Part shown: positions 40,328 through 52,785 of the stretch, piece by piece
Position numbering within the stretch: position 1 is the stretch's first letter
Layout of the letters: every line of letters begins with the position of its first letter
DNA from: Pontederia crassipes
Taxonomy: Eukaryota; Streptophyta; Magnoliopsida; Commelinales; Pontederiaceae
Assembly: GCA_030549335.1 (NCBI GenBank)
Contig: CM060194.1
Location: 70,592,077-70,656,076, forward strand
Direction of reading: 5' to 3'
DNA length: 64,000 nucleotides
Notes under the pieces: model-generated
The model's input: only the letters and a program-made list of their open reading frames with translations
Databases searched by the model: none
Told to the model about the DNA's origin: nothing
Position numbers and translations under genes: made by a program

Positions 40328-41841
40328 TGATGCATGAATTTTTATACATATTTTACATGCATCATTTGAGTTATTTTTCGTAGTTTTTATCATTGCATGC
40401 ATCTATTTTTTATTTATTTTCTTAAATTCTTTTGAGTCCAAAGCTACCTATTTGTGTTTTATTTTATTCTCATAATCATTATCTTGAAGGGGCAAAGCAA
40501 TCGGATTGAAAAAAACACGGAAAATAGAGCGAGAGGAAGACATATGGACAAGTTTCAGTAGAACCCGGGTCGGGTGGACATCATATTCGAATCGGGTTGG
40601 CATTAAAACCCAATTTCAAATTGATTTTTACTCGAAACTAAAATTTATATAGAACCCGGCTCGAGTTGGAACAAACCTGGCTCGGGTTAGTACAATAAGC
40701 CAAACTAACATATCGCGTGATTTTTCGGCCTACTTTAACTTGAATTGGAGTCGTGATTTCAACTCAGAACCCTAGAAGGCCGCCACCCCTATAAATATGG
40801 ATGTACCACGATTCCACGAACCCAATATGCATTCAATCTCGGAGTTTGAAGCTCTAGCCGCACGAAAAATGACAGAATAATGTCTATTGCGCGCCACTAT
40901 AAATCAGCCGAGAATTGAAGAATCCAAGGTTTGCGGCGTTCGTTTTCGATGTAGTCTCGGCCAAGGCTCATTCCAGAGGCATCTTCTTCTACCTGGGAGT
41001 TTGATTTAATATTTCCATTTATTTTATTATATTTTTTTCAAATTTATTGTCAAATCAATTGCTTACGAAGTAATTTCTTTATTTCGGGAAGACAGATCTT
41101 GAACTCGACTTTTCTCTTAGTTTATTTTATAGATTAGAATTTTGTGAACTGAAGTATATCCTTTTCTTAATGATTTTATCGTAACTGGATGGATTTGTGT
41201 GTTTATTATTAGCGGTTTAATAATAATTATGTGTGAATCTTGTGCATGAAAATTGATTAAAAATTCGTCAGATTAGTTTTATATTTGACCCGGGCCAAGT
41301 CCAATCAACCCGGGTCGGGCACACCATCAACTCGGGCCATGCTTTGTAGAATTGAGCCGAGTTCACCTGCTCAAAGAAAACAAGGCAGAACCTGGGCCGG
41401 GTCACCCTGAACCCGGGCCAGATTTGGCTATGCTAAAGTAAGTTTTCGGTCGTCTGTTTGAGTGTTAATTGTGGATTATTAATTAACTTGCTTAGTAATT
41501 AATAACATAGAATCCTAATTAAGGTAGATCGAAGTTGACTTGTTTTTCTACTTTTATCTATTCTTTATTTAGGGTAGTTAGGTTGTCCTAATCGAAACTT
41601 ATACTATTGACGATCTTTCCATCACTTGAATTCTAAAGAAAATTTTAATAATAATTAAGAGATAATGTGGGATTAAAGGTATGTATTTTAACTTTCTCTC
41701 TCATTACTTAAGGGTTCGAATATTTGAGATTGATATTATCTTTAATTCTATTTTATTTTAAATCACAAATATATTTTCTTTCATTTAATTAACAAGGTTA
41801 GAAGGTAAATAAGTCGCTAGTCCTCGTGGGATCGACAACTC
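40328..41841 (+). mobile_element. Gypsy LTR, 3' truncated
   Basis: Starts TGATGCATGAATTTTTATAC and parallels the LTR at 42616-44578: TTTTTATCATTGCATGCATC early, AAATATGG-type 'TATAAATA' near 40791, repeated CCCGGGTCGGG / CCCGGGCC motifs, and TCGTGGGATCGACA near its end. The final part and the terminal CA are missing, replaced by different sequence at about 41842. Confidence 0.6.
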
Positions 41842-42615
41842 TTGTTGAATCCTATGTTTTGATGATAACAAATTAAATTGAATATAAAAATTATTAATCT
41901 ATGCTCAAGTGATGATAATGCAAGTGTAAGATTAATATGACTTCATTTGCAGAACAAATAGCCAAGTTAAATAGTAAAAACAAAAAATTTGCACACGACC
42001 TGATCGACCGGCCATGTTGATTGGACAATCGATATCAAGCAGTAAAAATGATGAGACTGATGGATCAATCGTTGCACCGATCGACTGATCAATTCAAAGG
42101 CCCATTCAAAAAATGTCAACACTCTACCGGTCGACCAATCAACACAAAGATGAAGTCTAGACATGACGACCATGTCGGTCGATGAACTGGTCGAAGTACC
42201 GGTCGACTGGACAATGGATGAAATCACAGTTATCGCGCAATGGTCATATTGAGCAGTCGACCCGTCACAAAGATAAATGAATAGTATTGGCTATTTTTCA
42301 AGGAGAAAATTGTAAAAAACTTTTTGGATGAAATTTCACCTGTAGAAGTCTACAAAATGAGTGCCAAAGCTTGAAGAAAAATTATCCAAGCAAGCAAGAT
42401 CAGTCCAAAGCTATTTTCAAGTTCTTAAGCTCAAAGTTACAAATTCTTTCCTTTCTCTTCTAAGTTTTGAGTGTGAGAATATTTTGTAAAAGAAGAGAGT
42501 TAGAGGAAATCATTGTTTATGATCTAGTGAAGTTGTGAGCTCTTTTGTAAGAAGAGGTGTACCTTGCTTCTTGAGCGGAGAAGAAGACGTGTGATGTAAA
42601 AATTGTTATTCTCTT
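41842..42615 (+). mobile_element. Possible Copia LTR fragment
   Basis: TGTTGAATCCTATGTTTTGA followed by TGATAACAAATTAAA is like the start of many plant Copia LTRs. It then contains repeated GGTCGACC / CGGTCGACTG units and CTTGCTTCTTGAGCGG near the end. No terminal CA, TSD or internal region was found. Confidence 0.35.
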
Positions 42616-44578
42616 TGATGCATGCAGTTTCATGCATGCTTTACATTCATTATTTAGGCTAGTTTTCATAGTTTTTATCATGACATGCATCTCTTTTCTT
42701 AATTATTTTTTTAAAATTTGTTAGAGTCAAAAGCTATCAACTTTTCTTTTATTTTGATCTCAGGAGTATCAAGTTGGAGGTGCGGAGCGATTATTCCAAA
42801 CAAGTGCGGAAATTGGAGCATAAAATGCCATGAATATTATCCTGAAGAAGAACCCGGGCCGGATCATCATTACACCCGGGATAGGCCGATCATGAGACCA
42901 AACCCGAAACGGACTTTGAGCGACAAACGAACCTGGGCTAGGTAACTTGTAACCCGGGCCGGGTTGCTTATCAGACGTATATTATCAGACGACTCGAATT
43001 TTCTCTTTGTTTAACACGAAGTTAATATCTTAAAATGGCGTGCAACCCTAGGGGGACGTTCTCCCCTATAAATACTATGGTTTGGGGGCTGTGTCCGCAT
43101 CCCTTTACTCGTGAATTCTCATACCCTAGCCGCTCGATTTTTGAGAAAAGTTTTTGCATTGCTGAATTATGAAGCAACTTGGAGTCGTTCCGACGAACCC
43201 CTAAGACAACCACACGGCCAAGGCTCGAGACAGAGGCATCATTCTGGAAGCAAACTCTAGTAATACTTCTGATGAATTTCATATTTATCATTATTGATTT
43301 GATGTCAAAATAATTCCGTATGGAGTAGTTTTATTGTTAGGAGAAAGTAAGTTGAACCTTGGTTATCTCTCAATTTATTTGGATATTAGACTTCTGTTAA
43401 ATTGCAATTCATGCATGGTTAATGTTAGAATATCATATGATCTTCATGTCGTGTTATTCTGCAAGTTTTTGCATGATTAGTCATTAAATTTTCTTTCAAA
43501 ATTCTATTTGATTCATGAATTCTGCAATCACAGAACCCGGACCGAGTATCTCTAAACCCGGGCCGCATTCTTAACTCAAATTGAATCGCTGTTTGTTCTT
43601 TTTTGTGAACCGGATCGAGTTTATCGGACCCCGTGTTACTTCTTCTCTGCTCGGGCCGTGTTGATTGCGCAGCGTGGGATCGAAGTTTTTGTTAGATCTG
43701 GGTCGAGTTCTGTGCAACCCAAGCCGGATCATAGTGCTTTCTAGTTCAAACCAATTTTTATTTTACAGACCCGACTCGAGTTCTTGAGTACCCGGGCCAA
43801 GTTCTGGAGAACCCGGGCCGAGTGTAAAATTGGGATTTCTAATCACTATATTTTGAACTTGATTGTTATTAATTGTGAATCTGGAAGGATCTGTACTCTA
43901 TGCGTCTTGATCATGGTTATGTGCAGTTTGATTGAGTTTTCAACTGGTTGGACTTAATCTTGATTAGAATAGTTAGGTTCTCGAGATTTTGAGTCCTTTA
44001 TATTTGATGATCCTCCTTCATGCTTAATGCATCTCAATTAAGATTGGATTATTGTGGATTGAGTTTTAAGAAATTATAATCTTATTTTAATATGAGATAA
44101 TTAGTTTCTTAAGTTTTCTAGCACTATATTTATGTTTATAAGTTGCATCTTAATGCTTTTCGGTTCAAAGTACAATTATAGTTGATTGAAGTTTCATCGG
44201 CTTTAATGGCATTTTTATTGGATTAGTTTGATTCTCAAGTTTTTGAGATCAATATTGATGAGCAACTTCTTTCCATTAGAAGTTTAATTGGTGATTTATT
44301 GATTAATTGAGAGATAATAGGGCATACGAAGTTGGACCCCAACTCATCATTATTATTTATTTTTCATCTACTAGGCACCATTTTCATTTGTTTTCTCACT
44401 TCCTTTTCTTAATTGATAAATTGAAATTTGATTCCTCGATTGATTTTTCACAATAATTTTTAGAGAAGAAGATTATTAATCTTTAGTTATCGTGGGTTTG
44501 ACACTCCTATTCATAGTTTATTACTTGATACGATCTAATATACTTGCTAGTATATTTGCTCTTAATTTGCACGCATCA
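42616..44578 (+). mobile_element. Gypsy 5' LTR (about 1.96 kb)
   Basis: Starts TGATGCATGCAGTTTCATGC and ends TTTGCACGCATCA, so it has inverted TGATGC/GCATCA termini, with a tRNA-Asp primer site six bases downstream. A TATA-like CCTATAAATAC stands at 43065. The centre carries many CCCGGGCC-type motifs also present in the neighbouring LTR. The long LTR plus this primer site fit the Athila/Tat group of Ty3/gypsy elements. Confidence 0.75.
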
Positions 44579-44584
44579 AGTTTT

Positions 44585-44600
44585 TGACGCCGTTGCCGGG
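44585..44600 (+). other. Primer binding site, tRNA-Asp type
   Basis: TGACGCCGTTGCCGGG differs at one base from the complement of the plant tRNA-Asp 3' end (TGGCGCCGTTGCCGGG). Athila/Tat-like gypsy elements commonly use this primer. It follows the LTR end directly. Confidence 0.8.
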
Positions 44601-44779
44601 AACTATTTTAGATTTTTACTTTGTTTACTTTATTAGTTAATTTTAGTTTTACTACTTTTTCTGTTTCTCTTTGTGATCGTGTAGGGGATTGAAAAGTTTG
44701 AACAGGTCACGTCCTGGATTCTTCCAACGATCCTCCCTCTGAAGTAAGGTGATATAATACCAGGAGCTCGAAAGGACCC

Positions 44780-45485
44780 TTGCTTTTCGATCTAGAAATT
44801 AAAAAATCATTGCGACAGTCTATAAAAATTCAAAAGAGGGAAGAAATGGTAGATCAATGTCAAAATCAAGAGCTCAATGTGAATCTTAATCCGAACCTCA
44901 ACCTGAATCAGCCACCGCCATACAGAATAATGCGAGACTATATGTTGGGTCAAATTCACGATGGGCCAAATAGCATTATTCTGTCTGATGTAGCTGCTAA
45001 TTATTTCCAGATCCAAGATGGTACCCTTCAAATGGTACAAAATGATCAATTTAATGGTAATGAAGATGAGGACCCCTTTGATTACGTTTGAAAATTTTTA
45101 CAATTATGTGCCAGCTTTAAATTTCATGATGTTACTGATGATGATGCCGTGAGGCTACGTTTATTTCCTTTTTCTGTCAAGGGTCGAACGTCTACTTGGT
45201 TGACTACATTACCTCTTGGAATTGTTGCCACTTGGGAGGATATGAAACACAAATTTTATAATAAATATTGTCCTCCTCAAAAGGCAGCTAGATTGATTGC
45301 TGACGTGAAGACTTTTTATTAACAGAATGTAGAAACAATGTATGAAGCTTGGGAGCGGTTCAAGGAGCGCTGATAAGCTAAATTCCACATAATCACATGC
45401 CACTTTATGAACAGATCAAATACTTTTATAATGATGCTACTCTACAAGTTAGGGATAAGATTGATACTTCAGCAGGTAGCTCAAT
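44780..45485 (+). pseudogene. Gypsy (Athila-like) gag, 5' part, interrupted by CACTA insertion
   Basis: Reads LNVNLNPNLNLNQPPPYRI near the N-terminus, then FKFHDVTDDDAVRLRLFPFS and TTWLTTLPLGIVATWEDM, the conserved core of plant gypsy gag, and ETMYEAWERFKE. In-frame stops (TGA at 45089-45091 and a TAA near 45320) and a frame change after ERFKE show decay. The sequence is cut at 45485 by the 10.6-kb CACTA element and resumes at 56128 in continuous sense once one AAT copy is discounted. Confidence 0.8.
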
Positions 45486-45504
45486 CACTACAAGAAAAAA
45501 GCCA

Positions 45505-46140
45505 GATTTCTGACGGTTCATTTTCGACGGTTCGACATCCGTCTGAAATACCGACGATTTTTCCGACGGAACATGTAAACCGTCGAAATTTTCGTCGGAT
45601 ATTTTTTGACGGTTCAAGCCGTCTAAACTTTCGACGGTCCAGAATTCGTCGAAAGCTTCCGTCGAAAATCTTAGTTTTTCGACGGTTCAGACCGTCGAAA
45701 GTTTCGACGGTTTACCTATCCGTCAAAACTTCCAGCGGTCTTAGTCGTCGAAATATTTTAACGTTGGTCACGTACTATTATTTTAATTTTCGATGATTTT
45801 GACCTTCGAAATTTGCGACGTTCGACGCAACTGTCGATATTTCGGCGGTCAAACTCGTCGGAACGTTATGAGATTTTGATTAATTAAAATATTCTACCTT
45901 AATTATTTTCGACGGTCTTAACCGTCAAAAATGAAAATTTATAATTTATGCAACTCTGTTCAGTTGGAAGTTTATTATTATATATATTGACGACTAAAAC
46001 CGTCGATAGTTTCGACGGTTTAGAGAACCGTCAAAAGTTTTGATGTTTTTCAGCGAGTTTGAGCCGTCGAAATTCGAATTAATATTATATTTTATTTACC
46101 TATGTTGCGATGGTTACGACCGTAAAAAACTGGCTATATA
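45505..46140. repeat. Left subterminal repeat array (CGACGGTT / AACCGTCGAAA)
   Basis: About two dozen copies of TTTCGACGGTT or its complement AACCGTCGAAA, often paired as short palindromes (for example TTCGACGGTTCAGACCGTCG near 45678). In CACTA elements such arrays bind the TnpA-type protein. Confidence 0.9.
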
Positions 46141-46189
46141 AATACCCGACCCCACTGTCACTTTGTCCGTTTTCGATCCCGCATATTTC

Positions 46190-46575
46190 TTCGTCCGGAC
46201 GGCGTTTCGTCCGCATTTTGTCCGGCCGGCGGCCACCTCCCGCATGTGCATTGCCTTCCCTCGCCGCCGCCCGAAGCTTCCATCGCCAGGTCGCCGCCGA
46301 CTGTAATTTTCGGCGCAGGTAGGCTCCGATCCCCACCCTCCTTGCTCTCTCCGGCGGCCAGATCCGGCCGCCCTCCGTGTGGCGGTCAGATCCGGTCGCC
46401 CTCCGCGTGCGGAGGCCAGATCTGGCCGCCCTCCGCGCGCGGCGGCCAGATAAGGCCAACCTCCGATCCGCGCGCGGCGGCCAGATCCGGCCGCCCTCCG
46501 ATCCGCGCGCGGCGGCCAGATTCGGCCGCCCTCCATCTTGCGGCCGGATCCGGCCGCGGCACGCGGAGAGCGGCC
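46190..46575 (+). repeat. GC-rich tandem repeat, about 28-34 bp units
   Basis: Units reading GCGGCCAGATCCGGCCGCCC followed by TCCGcgcgc-like spacer occur about seven times from about 46350 to 46570, preceded by GC-rich single-copy sequence with CCGGCGGCC blocks. GC content is far above the rest of the element. It lies where a promoter and 5' leader of the transposase gene would be expected, next to the left subterminal array. ORFs here read on both strands as Arg/Pro-rich repeats and are not genes. Confidence 0.85.
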
Positions 46576-46699
46576 GGATTCCTTCCTTCCATGAGACCTC
46601 TATCTAACATGAGTTTTCTGATTTCCTATTTCTGGCTTGTGATTTGCAGACCGTTACACAATTCTAGGGAAGAGTATTCTTGGAACAGCAAGATCTAGC

Positions 46700-48807
46700 T
46701 TATTCCTCTCTACATATTGCTCTTCTGCTTGGTGAGTTTTTCCATTCTAATATTCCTCTCTATATATTGTTAGTGTTGGGTATTCATTTATTTAATTTGA
46801 GTAGAACCCATGAATTCCTAGAGTTCTAAAAGATATAATTCGGAATGGGGTCTCTACGCCTGACGTGCTTGCTTGCTCATGATAATTAAAAAGATTGTGA
46901 GAGCACACTAAAAATTTCACGACTTAGCAAAATGCATAATCACCTGTGTACCTAATATGATGTCCTTTAATATTTGAAAAAAAAATTTAATGGGACTCGT
47001 AAGAAGTGAGAGTATCATGATGGCCCTTTCATATGCATAAACAAATTTATTATTTTTAAATGCACAAGCTGGCTATAAGCAAACATTATCTTCTTACCTC
47101 TTTGCTATTAAGATAATATGCTAAGTATGCTCAATTCAGTTGTACCCCAGTGCCTACGCCAGAACATTCACCTGAATCTGTCCACCTTGATGATATTATT
47201 CTTCCGCATCTGATCATGTCTCTTATTAAAACGACTATAAGATGCCCCTAATTGATGTTATTTGATTCTTTTATTATGATTCTTGATTTTATGATTGAAT
47301 ATGCCAAATTTATGATGATTATGATCACTTTTGTTGTTACACTTCTTTTATTAAGATTCATTTATACCTAATGATTGTGATGATTCTATCCTCATGACAC
47401 TATTGCTTATAATTTTATGCCAGATGATTATTATGTATTGGCCTTCAAAGCTAATGAGAAGTTTACCTCTCCTACGTATTCAATGGACGATAGACTAAGC
47501 TTGTAGTGGCCTTAGCACTTGATGTCGAGTCTCTATATCATGTTCTTTACTTTTTCATCTAGTTGTATTTGATTATGCTACTTGAAATTAGTGGCTATTA
47601 CACTTGATGTTGAGTATCTATATTATGTTCTTTACCTTTTCGTCGGCTTGTATTTGATTATGCTACTTTAAACATCATTAATTCAAACTTTCAAACAAGT
47701 TTCTACTATATCTTTTTTGTTCAATTATGATCTTTTTCCTTTTGTGCCATATATTTATTTTCATTGATCATTTAAATTCCATATTCTGTTCAAAGTTATG
47801 TCCATGTTAGCATTGTTCAAGCTTTTGAGACGTATTATGTCACATGGTGGGGCATCTTATAGTCGTTTTAATAACATGCGAATGCCAAATGGGCAGCTTT
47901 GTTGTCTTTGATGCATTACTGCAGAATAATAGTTATCAATCTGTTCTTCCTCAAAGATGCTGAATTTATTAATGGTAATGTGGTCATTCAGGTTAATTAT
48001 ATATTTCATGTCTGGTTGTGTTATAATAAGTAAGATAAATTGTAGGTCAACAGTACACCTGTTGGGCATTGCTCCTCCAATAGTACTGATAATACAATTC
48101 ATCTCTGACCCACATTACTTACTTTATTATTTGTGTCAGCTTTATGTAGCTTGAACACCTCCTCTATACAACAAACAAAAATGGTGGACCATGAACCATG
48201 ATATCACCCCTTCTGAAGCACATAATTGGCTGTCTTCCCATGAACGATAACTTTATTCTCACAAGGCACACATCTGATTTGGCAGTTGCAATTCAAAAGA
48301 ATGCAAATTTCTCTACGATGTATTTATATGTTAAAAGGATACTATCCATGTTCCGTTCTTTTGTTCTCCTTCGAGATTAATCTATCTTGTACCGTTTAGA
48401 AATCAGAGAGTGTAGATTGAGTTTGCAAGTTTAGGAATCTTTGTGGGCATAAAGAATTTATGACTTTCTGTGAAAGTTGAATCCATTACTGAATTTTGCT
48501 TGCACATGGGATCATATGCCTATATAGAATGCTCCTGAATTTACATCCGAACCAGAGCATAGTTCCTAGGTTTCTGTATGTTTTATTGTGCATTTGTTTT
48601 CATTATTGAAAAATCAAGTATTTCAGCTCGCTATACATGCATGACTGTTGTTTCATAAACCTTTTTTCTTTCCTTATACATGCATGACTGTAGTTTGTCG
48701 CTGTGACTCTAAACGACGTAAATTTTTTATGATTTATCCGCTATACATGCATGACGTAAATTTTGTATCACTGAAATTTTTGATGATTTGCAAATAATGC
48801 AGACATT
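46700..48807 (+). other. CACTA internal non-coding region
   Basis: AT-rich sequence between the GC-rich leader and the first transposase exon; likely leader intron. A splice-site-like TTTGCAAATAATGCAG ends at 48803, just before the ATG at 48808. Nothing else recognised. Confidence 0.45.
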
Positions 48808-51800
48808 ATGTCATACTTGAACGATCGTCGATGGATGTATAATAGAAATAATCCTGGTCGTAGAGGCTTGACACAAGAATTCATAAATGGCGTTGACTAT
48901 TATGTTAGTGTGCCTTGTCAATCTTTCCAATATCAGCGCGAGGGAATAATTAGGTGTCCTTATTTGAAATGTGCTAGCACAAAGTTACAGACGATAGAGA
49001 CTGTCAAAGTTCACTTATATAGAACGGGTTTCAAACCCAATTATTAGCAATGTGATGATTTAGGCGAAGGAGCGCCTTCAACAAGAGTCCCAAATCCAGG
49101 TCTTCATTTGTCGATCCTGAACCAACATTTACTTCGCAATATGAACAGTCAGTTTATGATGCAGCTGCAACTATGGCAATATTAGATTTGAGCAAAATGA
49201 AGAGGCACCAAATCCAGAAGCAAGAGATTTTTATGACTTACTAAACGCATCGAGCCAATCCTTATGACCTGGGTGTGAAAGTCATTCGGAACTATCACTT
49301 GGTGTTAGATTGTTGAATCTGAAAGCCGACCACAATATTTCATAAGCATGTTTTGATGCATTTCTAGATATTTTAAAAGAGGTCACACCAACTGGTGCTC
49401 GTATTCCTAAAAAAATTTATAGGACAAAAAGATTAGTTAGTAAACTTGGTCTTGGCTCAACTAAAATATACTATTGTCGTGATGGTTGTATGTTATATTA
49501 CGGCGACGACATCAATCTAAATGAATGTAAATTTTGTGGGGCCGAACAATATAGAGTGACTAACAAGTCTCAAGTGGCTGTGAAAAGAATACATTATTTG
49601 TCTCTTATTCCAAGGCTTAAAAGACTATACTCATCTATAGGGTCAGCGTCGCAAATGAAGTGATATGCACAACATAATACTTCTGAAGGTGTCATGCTTC
49701 ACCTATCGGATGATGAAGCGTGGAAACATTTTGATTGTAAGCATCCTGATTTTTCTAGGGACGAAAGGAACATAAGGCTCGGATTATGCGCGGATAGTTT
49801 TACACCATATGGTCAGATTTCAATTTCTTATTCATGTTGGCCGGTCATAATAACACCTTATAATTTACCACCTGGGATTTGTATGTCTGCACATTATATG
49901 TTTTTGGCATGCATTATTCCTAGTCCTCAGAGTCCTAAACAGAGGATAGACGTGTATTTACAGTCTCTAATAGACGAGCTAAAAGAACTGCGGGATGGTG
50001 TCGTCGCTTATGATGTGTCGACCAAACAAAATTTCACATTGAAAGCTGCCTTATTGTGGACCATTAATGACTTTACTGCCTACGGAATGTTGTCTGGTTG
50101 GATGATCGCAGGGAAATTAGCTTGTCCATGTTGCATGGAACACTCAGATGCGTTCACGTTGAGAAATGGAGGTAAAAATAGTTGGTTTGATTGCCATAGA
50201 CGATTTCTTACAGCTGATCATCCGTACAGAAATAACCGAAATGCATTTCGACGGAATAGGATTGTAGAAGACATGGCTCCAGTCAGACGCTCAGGAGCTC
50301 AATTACGTCGCATTATCAATGCTTTATGCAGAATTGTCGACGACCCAAATGTCACATACAATGAGTATGGTGTTTGTCATAATTGGACCAAACAAAGTAT
50401 ATTCTGGGATTTACCTTATTGGTCTGATTGTTTGATACATCATACTTTGGACGTCATGCACATTGAGAGAAATGCGTTTGAAAATGTATTCAACACTGTA
50501 ATGAACATTAAGGGCAAAATAAAGGACAACCTAAAGGCGAGACTAGATTTGAAGGAGTACTATCGAAGGCCAGAGTTGCACTTAGTAACTTTACATAACG
50601 GTAGATTATCTAAACCAAAGACAAGTTATGTTCTCACTAAGGAGCAGAAGACTCAAGTGAGTCGCTGGATCCAAGAGCTGAGAATGTCGGATGGTTATGC
50701 ATCAAATCTGACCCGATGTGTGGACATAAATAACTTGCGTTTGTTTGGCATGAAAAGTCACGACTGCCACATATTCATGAAAACTTTGCTTCCTACTACT
50801 TTTTCTTCACTCCCGAACAAGATTTGGAAGCCGATAACGGAGTTGAGTCAATTCTTCAAAGAATTGTGTTCTACAACATTTAACGGTGGAAAATATGACC
50901 CAATTGGAACGTAATATTCCGATAATATTATGTAAGTTGGAACGAATGTTTTCACCGGGATTCTTTGATTCCATGGAGCACTTACCTATTCATCTGCCAT
51001 ATGAGGTAAGGGTAGGTGGACCAATACAATATAGGTGGATATATCCTTTTGAAAAATATCTTAAGCGAATTAAAAGGACGATTAAGAACAAAGCATTAGT
51101 CGAAGGATCCATATGTGAAGCGTATATGATTCAGGAGATTTCGTACTTCTGTTCTTACTACTTCGAATCCCATGTTAAGTGTGCGAGGACCAGAGTCCAA
51201 CGAAATGATGTAGTTCCAGAAGAACAGTCTGATGTGGCATCTTTGTCGCTCTTCAATCAGTTAGGACGACATTTTGGGAAGCCAAGGAGTAAATGGCTCA
51301 GTGATGCAGAATTCAAGTCTGCCATGAATCATGTCCTTCTAAACACGCAGGAGGTGCAATGCTACATTAAGTAAGTTTAATATCCTTGCATTCATTTCTT
51401 TAACGTCTTTCCAAATACCATTTTGATTTAGCCATCACTTTGTATGTAGTGTTTTCTTGCAATGCTACAATGTCCATGTACAAGATAGAATCGAGAATGA
51501 CTTCGCACCGTGGTTTAAGGACCAGGTAAATCTTACAATATTTTAAATAATTTGACGTCTTCAGCGTCTACTCTACTCATTCATTTTTATATTAGGTTCT
51601 CAGTACTGGCACGGCGTCTGGTCTCCATAATTTGGCATGGGGACCGGCTCGAGAGGTGAAAAGTTGGCCGGTGTATTTTGTGGATGGTTATAAGTTTCAC
51701 ACTGAAACTTGATCGATCGGGAAAAAAATTGTGAACAGTGGAGTATGTGTCGTGGGATCCATGGACGAAGAAAATGAGCGTGACTACTATGGTGTTCTCA

Positions 51801-52309
51801 AAGACATTATTCAGCTGCAATACACTGGAGGTAATAAAGTTACATTATTTGAGTGTAATTGGTTTGATCCAAAGAAAATGAGAGGGATGCGAGTTCACAA
51901 AGATTTCAAAATAGTTAAAATACGTCATAATAGGTGTTATGATTGTTTTGATTCTTTCATTATTCTGTCTTCTACAAGACAAGTATATTATGTGCCATAT
52001 CCGGAGAAGACTAGGGACAAAGCACAATGGTGGGTTGTAATAAAGACGAAGGCAAGAAGCAAGATAGAAGTTGATGGTGCATTGCAATGTGCCTATCAAG
52101 ATGACTCGCATACTTCTGTGGCCCCTATTGTCGACACCGAATTAGTCAACGATCTACAGGATTCGGAACACGTATTTAAAAACTTCGATAACGCCGACAT
52201 ACAAAATGATGAAAACGGCTCGAACGAAGATGAATTTGAAACTACGTCGACTTCAGATGATGATGATGATGATGGGTACCAGTCATGTGGTAACTCAGAT
52301 GATGAGTAA
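48808..52309 (+). pseudogene. CACTA TnpD / TNP2-type transposase, decayed
   Basis: Domains in order: transposase-associated domain (48808-49047; WMYNRNNPGRRGLTQEFING), stopped by TAG where Trp is expected; a degenerate stretch with RLVSKLGLGSTKIYYCRDG and CMLYYGDDINLNECKFCG; TNP2 domain (49694-50914) with YNLPPGICM, IDVYLQSLIDELKELRDG, ALLWTINDFTAYGMLSGW, CPCCMEHSDAF, HRRFLTADHPYR and LPYWSDCLIHHTLDVMHIE; a +1 frameshift near 50885; DUF4218 (50886-51374; FFDSMEHLPIHLPYEV, RWIYPFEKYLKRIKRTIKNK); and DUF4216 (51731-52309; YYGVLKDIIQLQYTG, VTLFECNWFDPKKMRG) with an acidic tail. Further TGA stops near 49662 and 51710. Exons join through GT-AG introns at about 51373 and 51527. The protein would cut and join the element's ends, but this copy is not functional. 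Confidence 0.93.
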
Positions 52310-52785
52310 TGGTATTATTACTTATTGTCACGATCATATTGTATTTTTATCTTACGACTAGGATCTTGTATTAAGACTGTTGTCATCTTATGAATTGTTC
52401 ATTTACGATTCATTTTCATGTTGTATCATAACGGTTTATTCAAATTATTATCTCGCAATAGTTTGTTTGATGCGTTAGCGATGCATGTGGACAAACAATT
52501 GGATCGACGGATGCATGACGAGGACGATGCATTCTTATATTCGCTACCATCTCGTGAGTGTTTGAAATAATAATCAAAAGAATTTTATGCATAAGATTAT
52601 TCGAATTAATTTGTTTATTTTTTATAAGCGCCTCCGGATATTAGAAATTTATTCTCGAGTTATACGTACAATTCTGTTCCTGAAGATGCGACACAAGACG
52701 TAGCCGAACATAGTCAGGTCGAGATGTTGTGACATTTGAATTTTTTATCAATTGTGAATTTGACTTGGATTAAATTTTGTATTAT

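Noticed and set aside
46100-46698. Four overlapping Arg-rich ORFs
   Set aside because: Both strands are open because of a GC-rich tandem repeat in the CACTA leader; the translation is repetitive.
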